Counted from the stretch's first letter, positions 14,761 to 23,140 are shown. The stretch is DNA of 64,000 bases from Burkholderia sp. USMB20 (GCF_000949135.2 NZ_JTAN02000013.1:1-64000), one strand, 5' to 3'. Translations and numbers: made by a program. Notes: a model not told the origin generated them from the letters alone.

Positions 14761-15603
14761 ATGGGTCAGATCTTGTTCATCGTCTGGCGGGAGAGCGTCG
14801 AAGCGCTGCTCGTCGTCGGCATCCTCTATGCATGGCTGAAGAACGGCGACGACGACGCGCGCCGTGGCCTGCCCTTTCTCTGGACGGGCGTGGCAGTCGG
14901 CCTGCTGATGGCCGTCGGTCTCGGCGCCGCGCTCGTCGGCTTTACCGAAGTGCTGTCCGGCGACGCGCAGGACTATTTCCAGACCGCGATGGTGCTGATC
15001 GCGTGCGTGCTGATCGTGCAGATGGTGCTGTGGATGCGCCGGCACGGCCGCACGCTGAAGCGCGACATGGAGCAGTCGCTGCAGCAGAGCACGCGCGATT
15101 CGAACTGGTGGGGCGTCGCCGTGCTGGTCGCGCTCGCGATCGCACGCGAAGGCAGCGAGACGGTGATCTTCCTGTACGGCCTCGGTTTCGGCCAGTCGGG
15201 GCACGTGGACGGCGGCCAGATGCTCGCGGTCGTGATCGGCCTCGGCCTCGCGCTCCTCACGTTCTATCTGCTGCAGCTCGGCGGCAAGTTCTTCTCGTGG
15301 CGGCATTTCTTCCGTGTCACGGAAGTGATGCTGCTGTTCCTCGGCGCGGGCCTGTTCCAGACCGGCGTCGACAAGCTGATCGACAAGGAAATCCTGCCGC
15401 TCGGCATTTCGCAGGTGTGGGACACGTCGGGGATCCTCGATGATTCCGGCACGTTCGGTTCGCTCGTCGCGACGCTGACCGGCTATCGTGCGCATCCGGC
15501 GCTGACCAACCTGGTCGCCTATGCGGTGTACTGGGCGGTGGTCTGGCTGCTGATGAAGCGCGCGAGCCGTCGTCCGGCCGTTCCTGCAGGCCGCGCGGCA
15601 TGA
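14761..15603 (+). CDS. ftrC: Ftr1-family iron permease FtrC
   Basis: A 280-aa inner-membrane permease with about seven transmembrane segments. Both iron-binding REXXE motifs of the Ftr1/EfeU family are present: RESVE near residue 9 and REGSE near residue 129. It imports ferric iron after periplasmic oxidation. The ATG at 14761 follows a good AGGAGG; a start 30 bp upstream would place extra charged residues before the first membrane helix. The stop overlaps the ftrD start by 4 bp (ATGA), so the two are translationally coupled. Confidence 0.93.
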   Translation: MGQILFIVWRESVEALLVVGILYAWLKNGDDDARRGLPFLWTGVAVGLLMAVGLGAALVGFTEVLSGDAQDYFQTAMVLIACVLIVQMVLWMRRHGRTLKRDMEQSLQQSTRDSNWWGVAVLVALAIAREGSETVIFLYGLGFGQSGHVDGGQMLAVVIGLGLALLTFYLLQLGGKFFSWRHFFRVTEVMLLFLGAGLFQTGVDKLIDKEILPLGISQVWDTSGILDDSGTFGSLVATLTGYRAHPALTNLVAYAVYWAVVWLLMKRASRRPAVPAGRAA

Positions 15604-16997
15604 GTGTCGTCGCAGCAGCCAAGCCGGGCTGGCTCGCGCAGGCCGGCCAGTGGATGCAGCGCCACGGCGCGGTGATCCGCGGCATCCAGTGGGTCGTCGT
15701 CGGCGTCTACGCATTCCTGATCATCGTGCCGGCGGTGTTGCCGCTGCCGGACGATTCCGCGCACCTCTGGAACAATCTCACGCTGATTGCGCAGTTCGTG
15801 TTCTGGGGCATCTGGTGGCCGTTCGTGCTGTTGTCGATGGTGATGCTCGGCCGCGTCTGGTGCGGCGTGCTGTGTCCGGAAGGCGCGCTGACCGAATATG
15901 CGAGCAAGTTCGGCCGCGGCGGCGCGATTCCGCGCTGGATGCGGTGGGGCGGCTGGCCGTTCGTCGCGTTCGGGCTCACGACGATCTACGGGCAGATGGT
16001 AAGCGTGTACCAGTACCCGCTCGCGGTGCTGTTCGTACTCGGCGGCTCGACCGTCGGCGCGATCGTGATCGGCGTGCTGTACGGCCGCGAGAAGCGCGTG
16101 TGGTGCAAGTATCTGTGCCCGGTCAATGGCGTGTTCGGGCTGCTCGCGCGGCTCGCGCCGATGCGCTACAAGGTCGACGAGGGTGCGTGGCGCCGCTCGT
16201 ACAAGAACGGCGAGCACGGGCATCGCGTGATTCCGATCAATTGCGCGCCGCTCGTGCCGTTGCGCAACATGAAGGGCGCCGCCGCCTGCCACATGTGCGG
16301 CCGCTGCAGCGGGCACCGCGACGCTATTGAGCTGTCGTGGCGCTCGCCGTCCGACGAGGTCGTGAACCTCGGCGCGCAGCAGGCGAGCCCGTGGGACACG
16401 GCGCTGATCCTGTACGGCCTGCTCGGCGTCGCGATCGGTGCGTTCCACTGGACCGTGAGCCCGTGGTTCGTGCAGATCAAGCAATGGCTCGCGGGCTGGC
16501 TGATCGATCACGACATCACGTGGCCGCTCGAGACCAATGCACCGTGGTTCCTGCTCACGCACTATCCGGATCGCAACGACGTGTTCTCGTGGCTCGACGG
16601 CGGGCTGATCGTCAGCTACATCGTCGGCACGGGGCTCGTGTACGGCACCGCGCTGCTCGTGCTGCTGGCTGGCGCGACGCTGATGCTCGGACGCTTCGAT
16701 CGCACGCGTCTCCATCACCTCGCGCAGGCGCTGATCCCGATCGCAGGAGCCGGCGTGTTCCTCGGGCTGTCTGCGACGACGCTGTCGCTGCTGCGGGCCG
16801 AGCACGTGCCGCTCGGCTGGGCAGCCGACGTGCGCATCGCGATTCTGGTCGGCGCGAATGCGTGGAGTGCCTGGCTCGCATGGAAAGTGACCGGGCGCTA
16901 TGCGGCATGGCCGCGCCGGCTGGCTGCATTCGCGTGGTTCGCCGCAGGCCTGGCCGTGGTCGACAGCGCATGGTGGCTGATGTTCTGGGGTTTCTGA
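15600..16997 (+). CDS. ftrD: Membrane polyferredoxin FtrD
   Basis: A 465-aa inner-membrane iron-sulfur protein of the NapH/NosR/RdxA type. Several transmembrane helices carry cytoplasmic 4Fe-4S ligand motifs: CGVLCPEGALTEY near residue 87, CKYLCPVNG near residue 168, and CHMCGRC near residue 230. In FtrABCD it is proposed to recycle electrons gained in iron oxidation. It closes the operon; a strong hairpin terminator lies about 140 bp downstream. Confidence 0.9.
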   Translation: MSVVAAAKPGWLAQAGQWMQRHGAVIRGIQWVVVGVYAFLIIVPAVLPLPDDSAHLWNNLTLIAQFVFWGIWWPFVLLSMVMLGRVWCGVLCPEGALTEYASKFGRGGAIPRWMRWGGWPFVAFGLTTIYGQMVSVYQYPLAVLFVLGGSTVGAIVIGVLYGREKRVWCKYLCPVNGVFGLLARLAPMRYKVDEGAWRRSYKNGEHGHRVIPINCAPLVPLRNMKGAAACHMCGRCSGHRDAIELSWRSPSDEVVNLGAQQASPWDTALILYGLLGVAIGAFHWTVSPWFVQIKQWLAGWLIDHDITWPLETNAPWFLLTHYPDRNDVFSWLDGGLIVSYIVGTGLVYGTALLVLLAGATLMLGRFDRTRLHHLAQALIPIAGAGVFLGLSATTLSLLRAEHVPLGWAADVRIAILVGANAWSAWLAWKVTGRYAAWPRRLAAFAWFAAGLAVVDSAWWLMFWGF

Positions 16998-17132
16998 TGC
17001 GGGATTGAAGGCCTTGCGGCCGGGTTCCGGCGCAACCGGAGAGGGTGGTCCCGCTGCGTGGCTCCGGAACGCGTCGAAGCCGCAGCGCAGACAACCGCGA
17101 TGCTTTTTCCCTTGCATCCGGACGCCCAAACG

Positions 17133-17166
17133 AAAAAGCGACACGTCCTTCGACGTGTCGCTTTTT
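17133..17166. terminator. Bidirectional terminator shared by ftrABCD and the hemP transcript
   Basis: AAAAAGCGACACGTC and GACGTGTCGCTTTTT form a perfect 15-bp stem with a CTTC tetraloop and T-runs in both directions. It can end the ftr operon on the plus strand and the long hemP 3' region on the minus strand. Confidence 0.92.
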
Positions 17167-17310
17167 TCTTCCTTGTGCGAGAACCAAAAAAGTGGCTTGG
17201 CTTGCTGCAACGGCTGCTTGAGTGTGTTTGCACGAAGGGGTCTAGATCTCGCGTGCAAGCCGTTACGCTGGCTACTGCCCAACACCTCTCAGGGAGGTGG
17301 TCCCCACAAT
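17133..17310 (-). ncRNA. Candidate iron-regulated sRNA downstream of hemP (BrrF/ncS63-like)
   Basis: About 180 nt of non-coding sequence lie between the hemP stop and a very strong terminator on the same strand. The segment contains a hairpin (ACCACCTCCCTGAGAGGTG around 17285-17303) and a stretch that reads as single-stranded, then ends in a T-run, the layout of a 3'-UTR-derived or independent sRNA. From memory, B. cenocepacia has a low-iron-induced sRNA next to hemP (called ncS63 or BrrF) that targets iron-containing enzymes. I infer that this is its equivalent; boundaries are approximate. Confidence 0.45.
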
Positions 17311-17319
17311 ACTCTGTCG

Positions 17320-17568
17320 TTACTTCGTCAGGATCAGTTTGCCGAGCCGCGTGGCACGCAACTGATACGTCTCTCCGTTATGCGCGATGCTGATGTGACT
17401 GTGGCCTTGCAGCAGCGCATCGCTGCTGAGAGTCCGGGTGCCGGCATCGCGGCTACTAGCGGCGGGTTTCGCCGGCGTCGTGACCGCCGCCGTCTTCTGA
17501 CGGTTGGCGCTTGCGGTGCCGGTCGGGCGGCGCAAGCTCAGCGTGGTCGGGCGCGTGGTGTCGGTCAT
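17320..17568 (-). CDS. hemP: Hemin uptake protein HemP
   Basis: An 82-aa protein whose C-terminal half is the HemP domain (SSDALLQGHSHISIAHNG, then YQLRATRLGKLILTK). The N-terminal 40 residues are low-complexity, Thr/Ala rich. In Burkholderia HemP is needed for haem use and, as far as I recall, acts in expression of the hmu haem-uptake genes; here no hmu genes are nearby. A Fur-like box lies about 45 bp upstream of the start, so induction by iron starvation is expected. Confidence 0.9.
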   Translation of the reverse strand: MTDTTRPTTLSLRRPTGTASANRQKTAAVTTPAKPAASSRDAGTRTLSSDALLQGHSHISIAHNGETYQLRATRLGKLILTK

Positions 17569-17611
17569 TCGGTTGATCGGTGACTGTCGATACGATGGAA
17601 TGAATTCTAAA

Positions 17612-17626
17612 TGATAACTATTCCCA
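17612..17626. promoter_or_regulatory. Fur box upstream of hemP
   Basis: TGATAACTATTCCCA matches the Fur 7-1-7 core at 11 of 14 informative positions. It lies about 45-60 bp from the hemP start in an AT-rich stretch typical of a promoter. Confidence 0.7.
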
Positions 17627-17706
17627 TTTACAAAAACTCTTTATCGATCGATATGACGAATCCGATAGCCTGAGTCAAATGGGCGGCCCGCAGGCCGCCG
17701 CCGACG

Positions 17707-18189
17707 TCAGTGGAGCGGGTCGGGGTCCTTGCGCCCCTGAGCGTATTCGCGAATCAGGCGCACGGTGTCGATGTCCGACGTGCGATACGCTTCCTTGACG
17801 ATGCCGTGCGTCTGGCGCGCTTCCTCGCTGTCGTCCGTGACGGTCAGCGTCGTGCGGTATTCGAAGCGCAGGAACAGCTCGTGGTCGTCGCGCTCCTCGA
17901 TCGTCATCGTCAGCGAGCCGCCGATTTCGCCGCCGGCCGCGTGGATGTCGTAGCGCACTTGCTGGTTCGGGGTGAACGTCACGCGGTCGCGCACGGTCGC
18001 ATGCCCGTAGTGCAGTTCGCGTTCGAGCGTCGTGTCCGTCCGTTCGTGGACGACACAGCTGTCGAGGCCGATCACGAACAGCTGCGGCTGTTCGGCGCGC
18101 AGTACGAGGCCTTCCCAGAGCTGGTCGCGGGTCAGGGACGGCACGGCCGGATCGTCGGAGTTGATCTGGATCAGATGTTCGAAGTTCAC
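17707..18189 (-). CDS. DUF1857 / SRPBCC-fold protein
   Basis: A 160-aa cytoplasmic protein of the DUF1857 (AtaL-like) group with a START/SRPBCC-type fold. The signature VNFEHLIQINS opens the domain, followed by LTRDQLWEGLVLRAEQP. Function is unknown; relatives bind small hydrophobic ligands. I chose the GTG at 18189: AGAAGGA lies about 10 nt upstream and the domain starts there. A longer reading from a GTG at 18291 overlaps the pirin stop by 4 bp and would add 34 non-conserved residues; it remains possible through coupling. It lies downstream of the pirin gene on the same strand and is probably in one operon with it. Confidence 0.8.
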   Translation of the reverse strand: MNFEHLIQINSDDPAVPSLTRDQLWEGLVLRAEQPQLFVIGLDSCVVHERTDTTLERELHYGHATVRDRVTFTPNQQVRYDIHAAGGEIGGSLTMTIEERDDHELFLRFEYRTTLTVTDDSEEARQTHGIVKEAYRTSDIDTVRLIREYAQGRKDPDPLH

Positions 18190-18287
18190 GAGGGCGGGTT
18201 CCTTCTGGTGGCGGGCAGCCACATGGTTCAAGAAGTCATTGTGACGCAAAACGAGCGGTTTCGCGGCACCTGCGCCCCCGTCGGACG

Positions 18288-19160
18288 TCACGCTTCGATG
18301 CGACCCATGCGGCCGGTCTGGTAGTCGACGACGGCCTGCCGGATCTCTTCCTCGGTATTCATCACGAACGGGCCATAGCGGACGATCGGCTCGTTGAGCG
18401 GCACGCCGCCGATCAGCAGCAGGTCGAGCGGCGTATCGCCGGCCTCGAACGTCACCGCATCGCCGTCGTCACCGTAGACGACCATGTTCCGTGCGTCGAC
18501 CGGCTGCCTGTCGGGCCCGTAGCGGCCGGCTCCGTCGAGCGGGTAGGCGAACACGCGATACCCTGCCGGCACCGGCTGCGTGACCGTTGCGCCCGGTTGC
18601 AGCGTGAAATGCTGGTAGAGGATCGGCGTGCGCGTCTCGATTGCCGCACGCACACCGAACGCTTCGCCGGCGATCACGCGGACTTGCGCGCGGCCGTCCG
18701 GCGACGTCGCGCTCGGGATGCGGCCGGCCGGGATCTCCTGGTAGCGCGGTGCGATCAGCTTGTCGCGGCGCGGCAGGTTGACCCACAGCTGGAAGCCGTG
18801 CGAACGTCCGCCGGCCCGAGCGAACTCGGGATCCGGCATTTCGCTGTGCACGACGCCCGCGCCGGCCGTCATCCACTGCACGTCGCCGGGCCCGAGCGTG
18901 CCGGCACGGCCGGCCGAATCGCGATGACGAAAACGCCCGTCGAGCACGTAGGTGACGGTCTCGAAGCCGCGATGCGGATGGTCGGGCGCGCCCTTGGCTT
19001 CGCCAGGGGCATAGTCGACGGGGCCCATTTCATCGAGCAGCAGGAACGGATCGAAATCCATCAGCAGCCGGGTCGGGAACGGACGGTGAACCACGAAGCC
19101 GCCGCCTTCGGTCGTGCGAAGCGCGGGGTACGTGCGGTCAAGCGAGCGAGCGGTCGTCAT
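18288..19160 (-). CDS. Pirin family protein
   Basis: A 290-aa bicupin protein. The N-terminal cupin carries the pirin metal ligands: two His in DHPHRGFETVTY and His plus Glu in GAGVVHSEMP. Family members bind iron and some have quercetin 2,3-dioxygenase activity or act as redox regulators; the role here is not known. The C-terminal cupin lacks ligands, as usual. It is transcribed away from a LysR-type gene across a 122-bp AT-rich gap, which suggests that regulator controls it. Confidence 0.9.
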   Translation of the reverse strand: MTTARSLDRTYPALRTTEGGGFVVHRPFPTRLLMDFDPFLLLDEMGPVDYAPGEAKGAPDHPHRGFETVTYVLDGRFRHRDSAGRAGTLGPGDVQWMTAGAGVVHSEMPDPEFARAGGRSHGFQLWVNLPRRDKLIAPRYQEIPAGRIPSATSPDGRAQVRVIAGEAFGVRAAIETRTPILYQHFTLQPGATVTQPVPAGYRVFAYPLDGAGRYGPDRQPVDARNMVVYGDDGDAVTFEAGDTPLDLLLIGGVPLNEPIVRYGPFVMNTEEEIRQAVVDYQTGRMGRIEA

Positions 19161-19282
19161 GCATAAGCCCTCGATAACATCGGAATAGCGTCATTTTTGA
19201 AACATAGCGCTATTATATTGGGCGTTTTACCGGCCGATTTGCGGCGGTTCGCAATGGATTGTTCTGAAATTGGAACGATGAC

Positions 19283-20260
19283 ATGAACATCGATGCACAC
19301 AACCTGAACGACCTCATGTACTTTTCGCAGGTCGTCGAACACGGCGGTTTCTCGGCGGCGGAACGCGTGCTGGGCATCTCGAAATCACGCCTGTCGCGGC
19401 GCCTGACCGAACTCGAGGCGGCGCTCGGCGTGCGCCTGCTGCAGCGCTCGACGCGCAAGCTCGCGCTGACCGAGGCGGGGGAACTGTTCTACCAGCATTG
19501 CCAGGCGATGCTCGCCGAGGCCCAGGCCGCGATGAACGCCGTGCAGCAGCTGCGCGCGTCGCCGCGCGGCTCGGTGCGCGTGAGCGTCCCCGTTACCCTG
19601 TCGCAGACGATGCTGTCGCGCATCCTTCCCGAATTCCTGCACCGCTATCCCGAGGTCAAGGTGCACATCCGTGTGACCAACCGCGTGATCGACCTGTTCG
19701 AGGATTCGATCGACGTCGCGTTGCGCGTGCGCTCGGAGCCGCCGCAGAACGCGAACATCGTCGTGCGGCCGCTGTGGCGGACCGAGCAGATGCTGGTCGG
19801 CGCGCCGAGCCTGCTGAACCAGAATGCGCCGCCGCTCGTGCCGGACGATCTGGCCCATTTCGAGACGCTCGATACGCCGAGCGTCGACGGGCGGCACGTG
19901 TTCAGCCTGATCGCACCGGATGGCTCGCGTCATTTGCACGAGCACGATCCGCGGCTCGTGACGGCCGACCTGATGACGATCCGCGAGGCCGTGCTCGACG
20001 GCCTCGGCATCGCGGCGCTGCCCGAGATGATGTACGGCAATGCATTGCGCGCGGGGCAGTTGTCGCCGGTGATGCCGGGCTGGACGCTGCCGGTGCCGCA
20101 GCTCTACGCGGTGTTCGTGTCGCGGCAGGGGATGCCGCCCGCGGTGCGCGCGTTCGTCGACTATCTGGTCGAGAAGCTCGACCACGGCGAATACAAGCAG
20201 CCGGGCTGTCCCGAGCGCGCGAAGAAGGATGCGGCGGCGGCCGATGCTTCGGCCACCTGA
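19283..20260 (+). CDS. LysR-type transcriptional regulator next to pirin
   Basis: A 325-aa regulator. The N-terminal winged helix-turn-helix reads FSQVVEHGGFSAAERVLGIS and SRLSRRLTELEAALG; the C-terminal periplasmic-binding-like effector domain runs from about residue 95 to 300, with a charged, Ala-rich tail. Similar LysR proteins sit opposite pirin genes and control them; the effector is unknown. No terminator follows immediately; the next clear hairpin is at 20544. The 20261-20543 interval shows no gene I can support. Confidence 0.9.
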   Translation: MNIDAHNLNDLMYFSQVVEHGGFSAAERVLGISKSRLSRRLTELEAALGVRLLQRSTRKLALTEAGELFYQHCQAMLAEAQAAMNAVQQLRASPRGSVRVSVPVTLSQTMLSRILPEFLHRYPEVKVHIRVTNRVIDLFEDSIDVALRVRSEPPQNANIVVRPLWRTEQMLVGAPSLLNQNAPPLVPDDLAHFETLDTPSVDGRHVFSLIAPDGSRHLHEHDPRLVTADLMTIREAVLDGLGIAALPEMMYGNALRAGQLSPVMPGWTLPVPQLYAVFVSRQGMPPAVRAFVDYLVEKLDHGEYKQPGCPERAKKDAAAADASAT

Positions 20261-20543
20261 ATGCAAGATGCGCGGCGTGGCAAATTTGTTTTGTCATTGA
20301 AGCGCCGCCTGCAATCGCAAGTTTCAATCGCCGGGACCTTGAATGCATCCGCGGGCAGGCCTATATTGAAATCCCATTTCGCGAAGGAAGTTCTGAGCGG
20401 AATCAGGTGGCCGCATATATTGCGAGCCAGATAGGGCAGAACGCGCAGTCCGTGCAGACCACGGTAGCCGCATTTGCGTTGCTCGAGGCGCAACCGATAC
20501 CGCCGAAGAGCCCGCCGCCCGAAGGCGCCCGCGTGCGCATGAA

Positions 20544-20575
20544 AAAAGGCCTTCATCTGGCGATGAAGGCCTTTT
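20544..20575. terminator. Intrinsic terminator between the LysR gene and exbD
   Basis: AAAAGGCCTTCATC and GATGAAGGCCTTTT form a perfect 14-bp stem with a TGGC loop and short A/T tracts on both sides. It can end the LysR transcript and possibly the exbD transcript coming from the right. Confidence 0.85.
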
Positions 20576-20582
20576 ACTTTGT

Positions 20583-20666
20583 GTGCGGCCGGCTAGGCGC
20601 TGCCGGCTAGGTGTGGCCGGCTAGGTGTGGCCGGCGAGGCGTCGCCAGCCAGGTGCGGCCAGCCAC
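20583..20666. repeat. Six tandem copies of a 14-bp minisatellite
   Basis: The stretch is six consecutive 14-mers close to GTGYGGCCGGCTAG. Copies 3 and 4 differ by one base; copies 2, 5 and 6 are more diverged. Each unit contains GCCGGC-like self-complementary sequence. It lies in the 3' flank of exbD, beyond the terminator hairpin at 20544-20575 when read from LysR. Confidence 0.85.
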
Positions 20667-20724
20667 GCGAAACCGGTGAAGCGCTACGACCCAGCCATTC
20701 GGCGACGCGCGAAACGCGCGTGCG

Positions 20725-21153
20725 TTACTTCGCCTTCGCAGTCGGCTCCGTCACGAAGCCGAGCTTCGTCAGGCCGCCGGCCTGCGCATCGGACATCACT
20801 TCGGCCACCCGTTCATAGGCAACCTTGCGATCGGCACGCAGGTGCAACTCCGGTTGCGGCTGATGCTGTGCCGCTTCCGCGATGTGCGCCTGCAGTTGCT
20901 CGCGCGTGACCGTCTGTTCGTTCCACAGGATCGTACCGTTGCCCTGGATCGCGACGTCGACGGTCTGCGGCTTTTCGTCGACGGGCTGGCTGCTCGCGTG
21001 CGGCAGGTCGATCTTCACCGCATGCTGCATCGCCGGGATCGTCACGAGGAAAATGATCAGGAGTACGAGCATGACGTCGACGAGCGGCGTCATGTTGATC
21101 TCGCTCATCACGCCATCGTCGTCGTCATCGCTGAAGCCGGTGTTCATTGCCAT
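20725..21153 (-). CDS. exbD: Biopolymer transport protein ExbD
   Basis: A 142-aa inner-membrane protein of the TonB-ExbB-ExbD energy-transducing complex that powers outer-membrane siderophore and haem receptors. A short acidic cytoplasmic tail (SDDDDDGVMSEINMTPLVD) is followed by one transmembrane helix containing the proton-path Asp in LVDVMLVLLIIF, then a periplasmic domain. It lies 13 bp after exbB, last in the bfd-tonB-exbB-exbD unit. Confidence 0.94.
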   Translation of the reverse strand: MAMNTGFSDDDDDGVMSEINMTPLVDVMLVLLIIFLVTIPAMQHAVKIDLPHASSQPVDEKPQTVDVAIQGNGTILWNEQTVTREQLQAHIAEAAQHQPQPELHLRADRKVAYERVAEVMSDAQAGGLTKLGFVTEPTAKAK

Positions 21154-21166
21154 GGTTCACCCCGTC

Positions 21167-21898
21167 TCAGCTGGCGCGCGAAGCAAGGCGCAGGCCGTCG
21201 CGGGGCGACGACGATGCGAGGCGCGCACCCGTCACGAAGTACGCGTGCAGACCGTGCGCGAAGCGGCGCAGCTTGCTGACGACACCCTTGTTCGCGCGGG
21301 TCAGTGCGTTGTAGCCGAGCACCGCGGGAATCGCGACGAACAGGCCGAAGGCCGTCATGATCAGCGATTCGCCGACCGGGCCCGCGACCTGGTCGATCGA
21401 CGTCTGGCCGGTTGCGCCGATCGCCAGCAGCGCGTGGTAGATGCCCCAGACCGTGCCGAACAGGCCGACGAACGGCGCCGTGCTGCCGATCGACGCGAGA
21501 ATCGCGAGACCGGCCTGCATGCGCGAGATGCCTTCGTCCATCGTGTCCTTCAGGCAGCGCGTGACCCAGTCCGACACGTCCATGCGGTCGTGCAGGTGCG
21601 GTTGCGTCTGATGGTGGTGATCGGCGGCTTCCTTGCCCGACAGCGCGAGCGCGAGGAACGGGTTGTCGCTCGGCGTCGATGCGGCGAGGCCGAGCTTCTT
21701 GATGCCGTCGTCGAAGTCGTCCGAATGCCAGAACGCCTGCTCGGCATTCTTCGTGAGACGGTTCAGGCGAACCACGTTCCAGCCCTTGACGATGATCACG
21801 ATCCACGACAGAACCGACATCACGAGCAGCGTGATCGCGATGGCGCGCGTGACGAAATCACCTTGCGCCCAGACGTGCGCGATACCGTAGCTTTGCAT
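21167..21898 (-). CDS. exbB: Biopolymer transport protein ExbB
   Basis: A 243-aa MotA/TolQ/ExbB-family proton channel subunit with three transmembrane helices: near residues 16-38, then a pair in the C-terminal half around GSTAPFVGLFGTVWGIYHAL and the following AFGLFVAIPAVLGYNA. A His-rich cytoplasmic stretch (DHHHQ) is present. The ATG at 21898 was chosen because upstream in-frame sequence is the non-conserved tonB-exbB gap. It partners with ExbD (13 bp away) and TonB (34 bp upstream). Confidence 0.94.
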   Translation of the reverse strand: MQSYGIAHVWAQGDFVTRAIAITLLVMSVLSWIVIIVKGWNVVRLNRLTKNAEQAFWHSDDFDDGIKKLGLAASTPSDNPFLALALSGKEAADHHHQTQPHLHDRMDVSDWVTRCLKDTMDEGISRMQAGLAILASIGSTAPFVGLFGTVWGIYHALLAIGATGQTSIDQVAGPVGESLIMTAFGLFVAIPAVLGYNALTRANKGVVSKLRRFAHGLHAYFVTGARLASSSPRDGLRLASRAS

Positions 21899-21932
21899 TT
21901 TTGTTTCCTTTGAATCTTCCGAATGAGGCGGG

Positions 21933-22661
21933 TTAATCGTCGAGCGTGAAGTTGAAGGGCAGCGTATGGGCGGCGCGAATCGCTTGCCCGTTCTCGATGT
22001 ACGGCGGACAGGTGCTGGCGCGCGTCGCATCGAGCGCGGCTTCGTCGAGACGCGGATAGCCGCTGCTCTTCTGCAACTGGACGCTTTCGATCTTGCCCGT
22101 CACGCCGATGATGAAGTGAACATAAGCCGTGCCCGTTTCGCCGCGGCGGCGCGACATCGACGGATAGGTGGGCTTCACGAAATTGCAGCTGAGTGCCGAT
22201 ACGTTCTTCGGCGCGCTGACCTGCATCGTCTCGCGAGCCGGGCCGGGTGCGGCGGCCGGCGCGGCAGGAGCAGGCGCGGCGGGAGCGGGTGTCGGATCGG
22301 CAGCCGCCGGCGCGGGCGTCGGCGACGGGGATTGCGCGACCGGCTGAGGCGTCGGCTTGACCGCCTTCTGCACGGGCTTCGGCTCGACCTTGGGCTTCTC
22401 GCGCGGCACGGGCTTCGGCGGCGCGGGCTGCGCGGCCGATTGGACCGCGACCGGTTGAGCGGCAGGCGCAGGCGGGATGAGTTGCGCGGTGATCGACTGG
22501 ACCTCGATCTCTTTCGGCGGCGGCGCGTTGCGATGGAGCCAGGCGGCCGCCAGCATGATCGCGTGTGCGGCAAGCACACCGACCGCGACGGTGATGACCC
22601 GGGGATTCATACGTGGGGCAGCCGGCAGGACGCCGGCAGGAGCGGATTGCGAAGCCTGCAT
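21933..22661 (-). CDS. tonB: Energy transducer TonB
   Basis: A 242-aa protein anchored in the inner membrane by one N-terminal helix (about residues 20-43). It has a long Pro/Ala-rich spacer with Lys-Pro pairs spanning the periplasm and a C-terminal TonB domain (about 160-242) with the YPSMSRRRGETGTAYVHFII motif. It carries proton-motive energy to TonB-dependent receptors. It lies downstream of bfd and a 20-codon ORF and upstream of exbB and exbD; probably one iron-repressed operon. The N-terminal stretch before the helix is longer than average, and the Met at residue 18 is an alternative start. Confidence 0.93.
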   Translation of the reverse strand: MQASQSAPAGVLPAAPRMNPRVITVAVGVLAAHAIMLAAAWLHRNAPPPKEIEVQSITAQLIPPAPAAQPVAVQSAAQPAPPKPVPREKPKVEPKPVQKAVKPTPQPVAQSPSPTPAPAAADPTPAPAAPAPAAPAAAPGPARETMQVSAPKNVSALSCNFVKPTYPSMSRRRGETGTAYVHFIIGVTGKIESVQLQKSSGYPRLDEAALDATRASTCPPYIENGQAIRAAHTLPFNFTLDD

Positions 22662-22712
22662 GTTAGCTTGAAAGGACGACGTCGCACCCGGGGCGCGGCG
22701 GGTGAATCGGTG

Positions 22713-22775
22713 TTACTTGCGGAAGATCAGCAGCGAGATGCACACGGTGGTCACAAATCCGATCAGCAATTCCAT
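22713..22775 (-). CDS. Putative 20-aa hydrophobic membrane micro-protein
   Basis: A 20-codon ORF reading MELLIGFVTTVCISLLIFRK. It is almost wholly hydrophobic with a Lys/Arg end, so a single-pass membrane peptide. The support is a strong Shine-Dalgarno sequence (AAGGAG 6 nt before the ATG), which random ORFs rarely have, and its position between bfd and tonB. I do not recognise the family. It might be a small partner of the TonB complex or a leader peptide; both are guesses. There is no other gene in the 22662-22878 gap. Confidence 0.5.
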   Translation of the reverse strand: MELLIGFVTTVCISLLIFRK

Positions 22776-22878
22776 GACAGGCTCCTTGGCAGGTAAGCCG
22801 CTGGCTCGCGCGGAAGATGGCTTGCTGACGGTCGGACATCAAATGCGGCCGCAGCCGCGTGCGTACGCTCGGCGCCGC

Positions 22879-23115
22879 TCAGGCGGCCTTGCGATCGTAG
22901 AACGTGACCGGGATCGGGTGAGCGTGGTGCTCGACGCCGCACCGGCTCGCGCAGACGCCTTGCTCGGCCATGAGGTCGCGTACGGACTCCTCGCACTTGC
23001 CGCAGCACGTGGCCACGCCGAGCTCGAACTGGAGTTCATCGAAGGAACTCACGCCCTCGGCGAGGGACGCGCGAATCTTGCGATCGGAAACAGACTTGCA
23101 CACGCAGACGATCAT
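22879..23115 (-). CDS. bfd: Bacterioferritin-associated ferredoxin Bfd
   Basis: A 78-aa 2Fe-2S protein with ligands C-X-C (MIVCVCKSVSD) and C-X2-C (ATCCGKCEESV), the BFD-like fold. It donates electrons to bacterioferritin to release stored iron under starvation. The C-terminal 20 residues have extra Cys and His (CASRCGVEHHAH), which is longer than the E. coli protein. It is the first gene of the tonB-exbBD unit and sits behind the best Fur box of the window. bfr lies about 1 kb upstream on the same strand. Confidence 0.92.
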   Translation of the reverse strand: MIVCVCKSVSDRKIRASLAEGVSSFDELQFELGVATCCGKCEESVRDLMAEQGVCASRCGVEHHAHPIPVTFYDRKAA

Positions 23116-23140
23116 GATGAGTTGCGATAGCTAACGTTAA

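Noticed and set aside
20583-20666. Possible CRISPR array
   Set aside because: Units of 14 bp stand directly next to each other with no spacers; no cas genes. The same holds for the 7-bp array at 58944.
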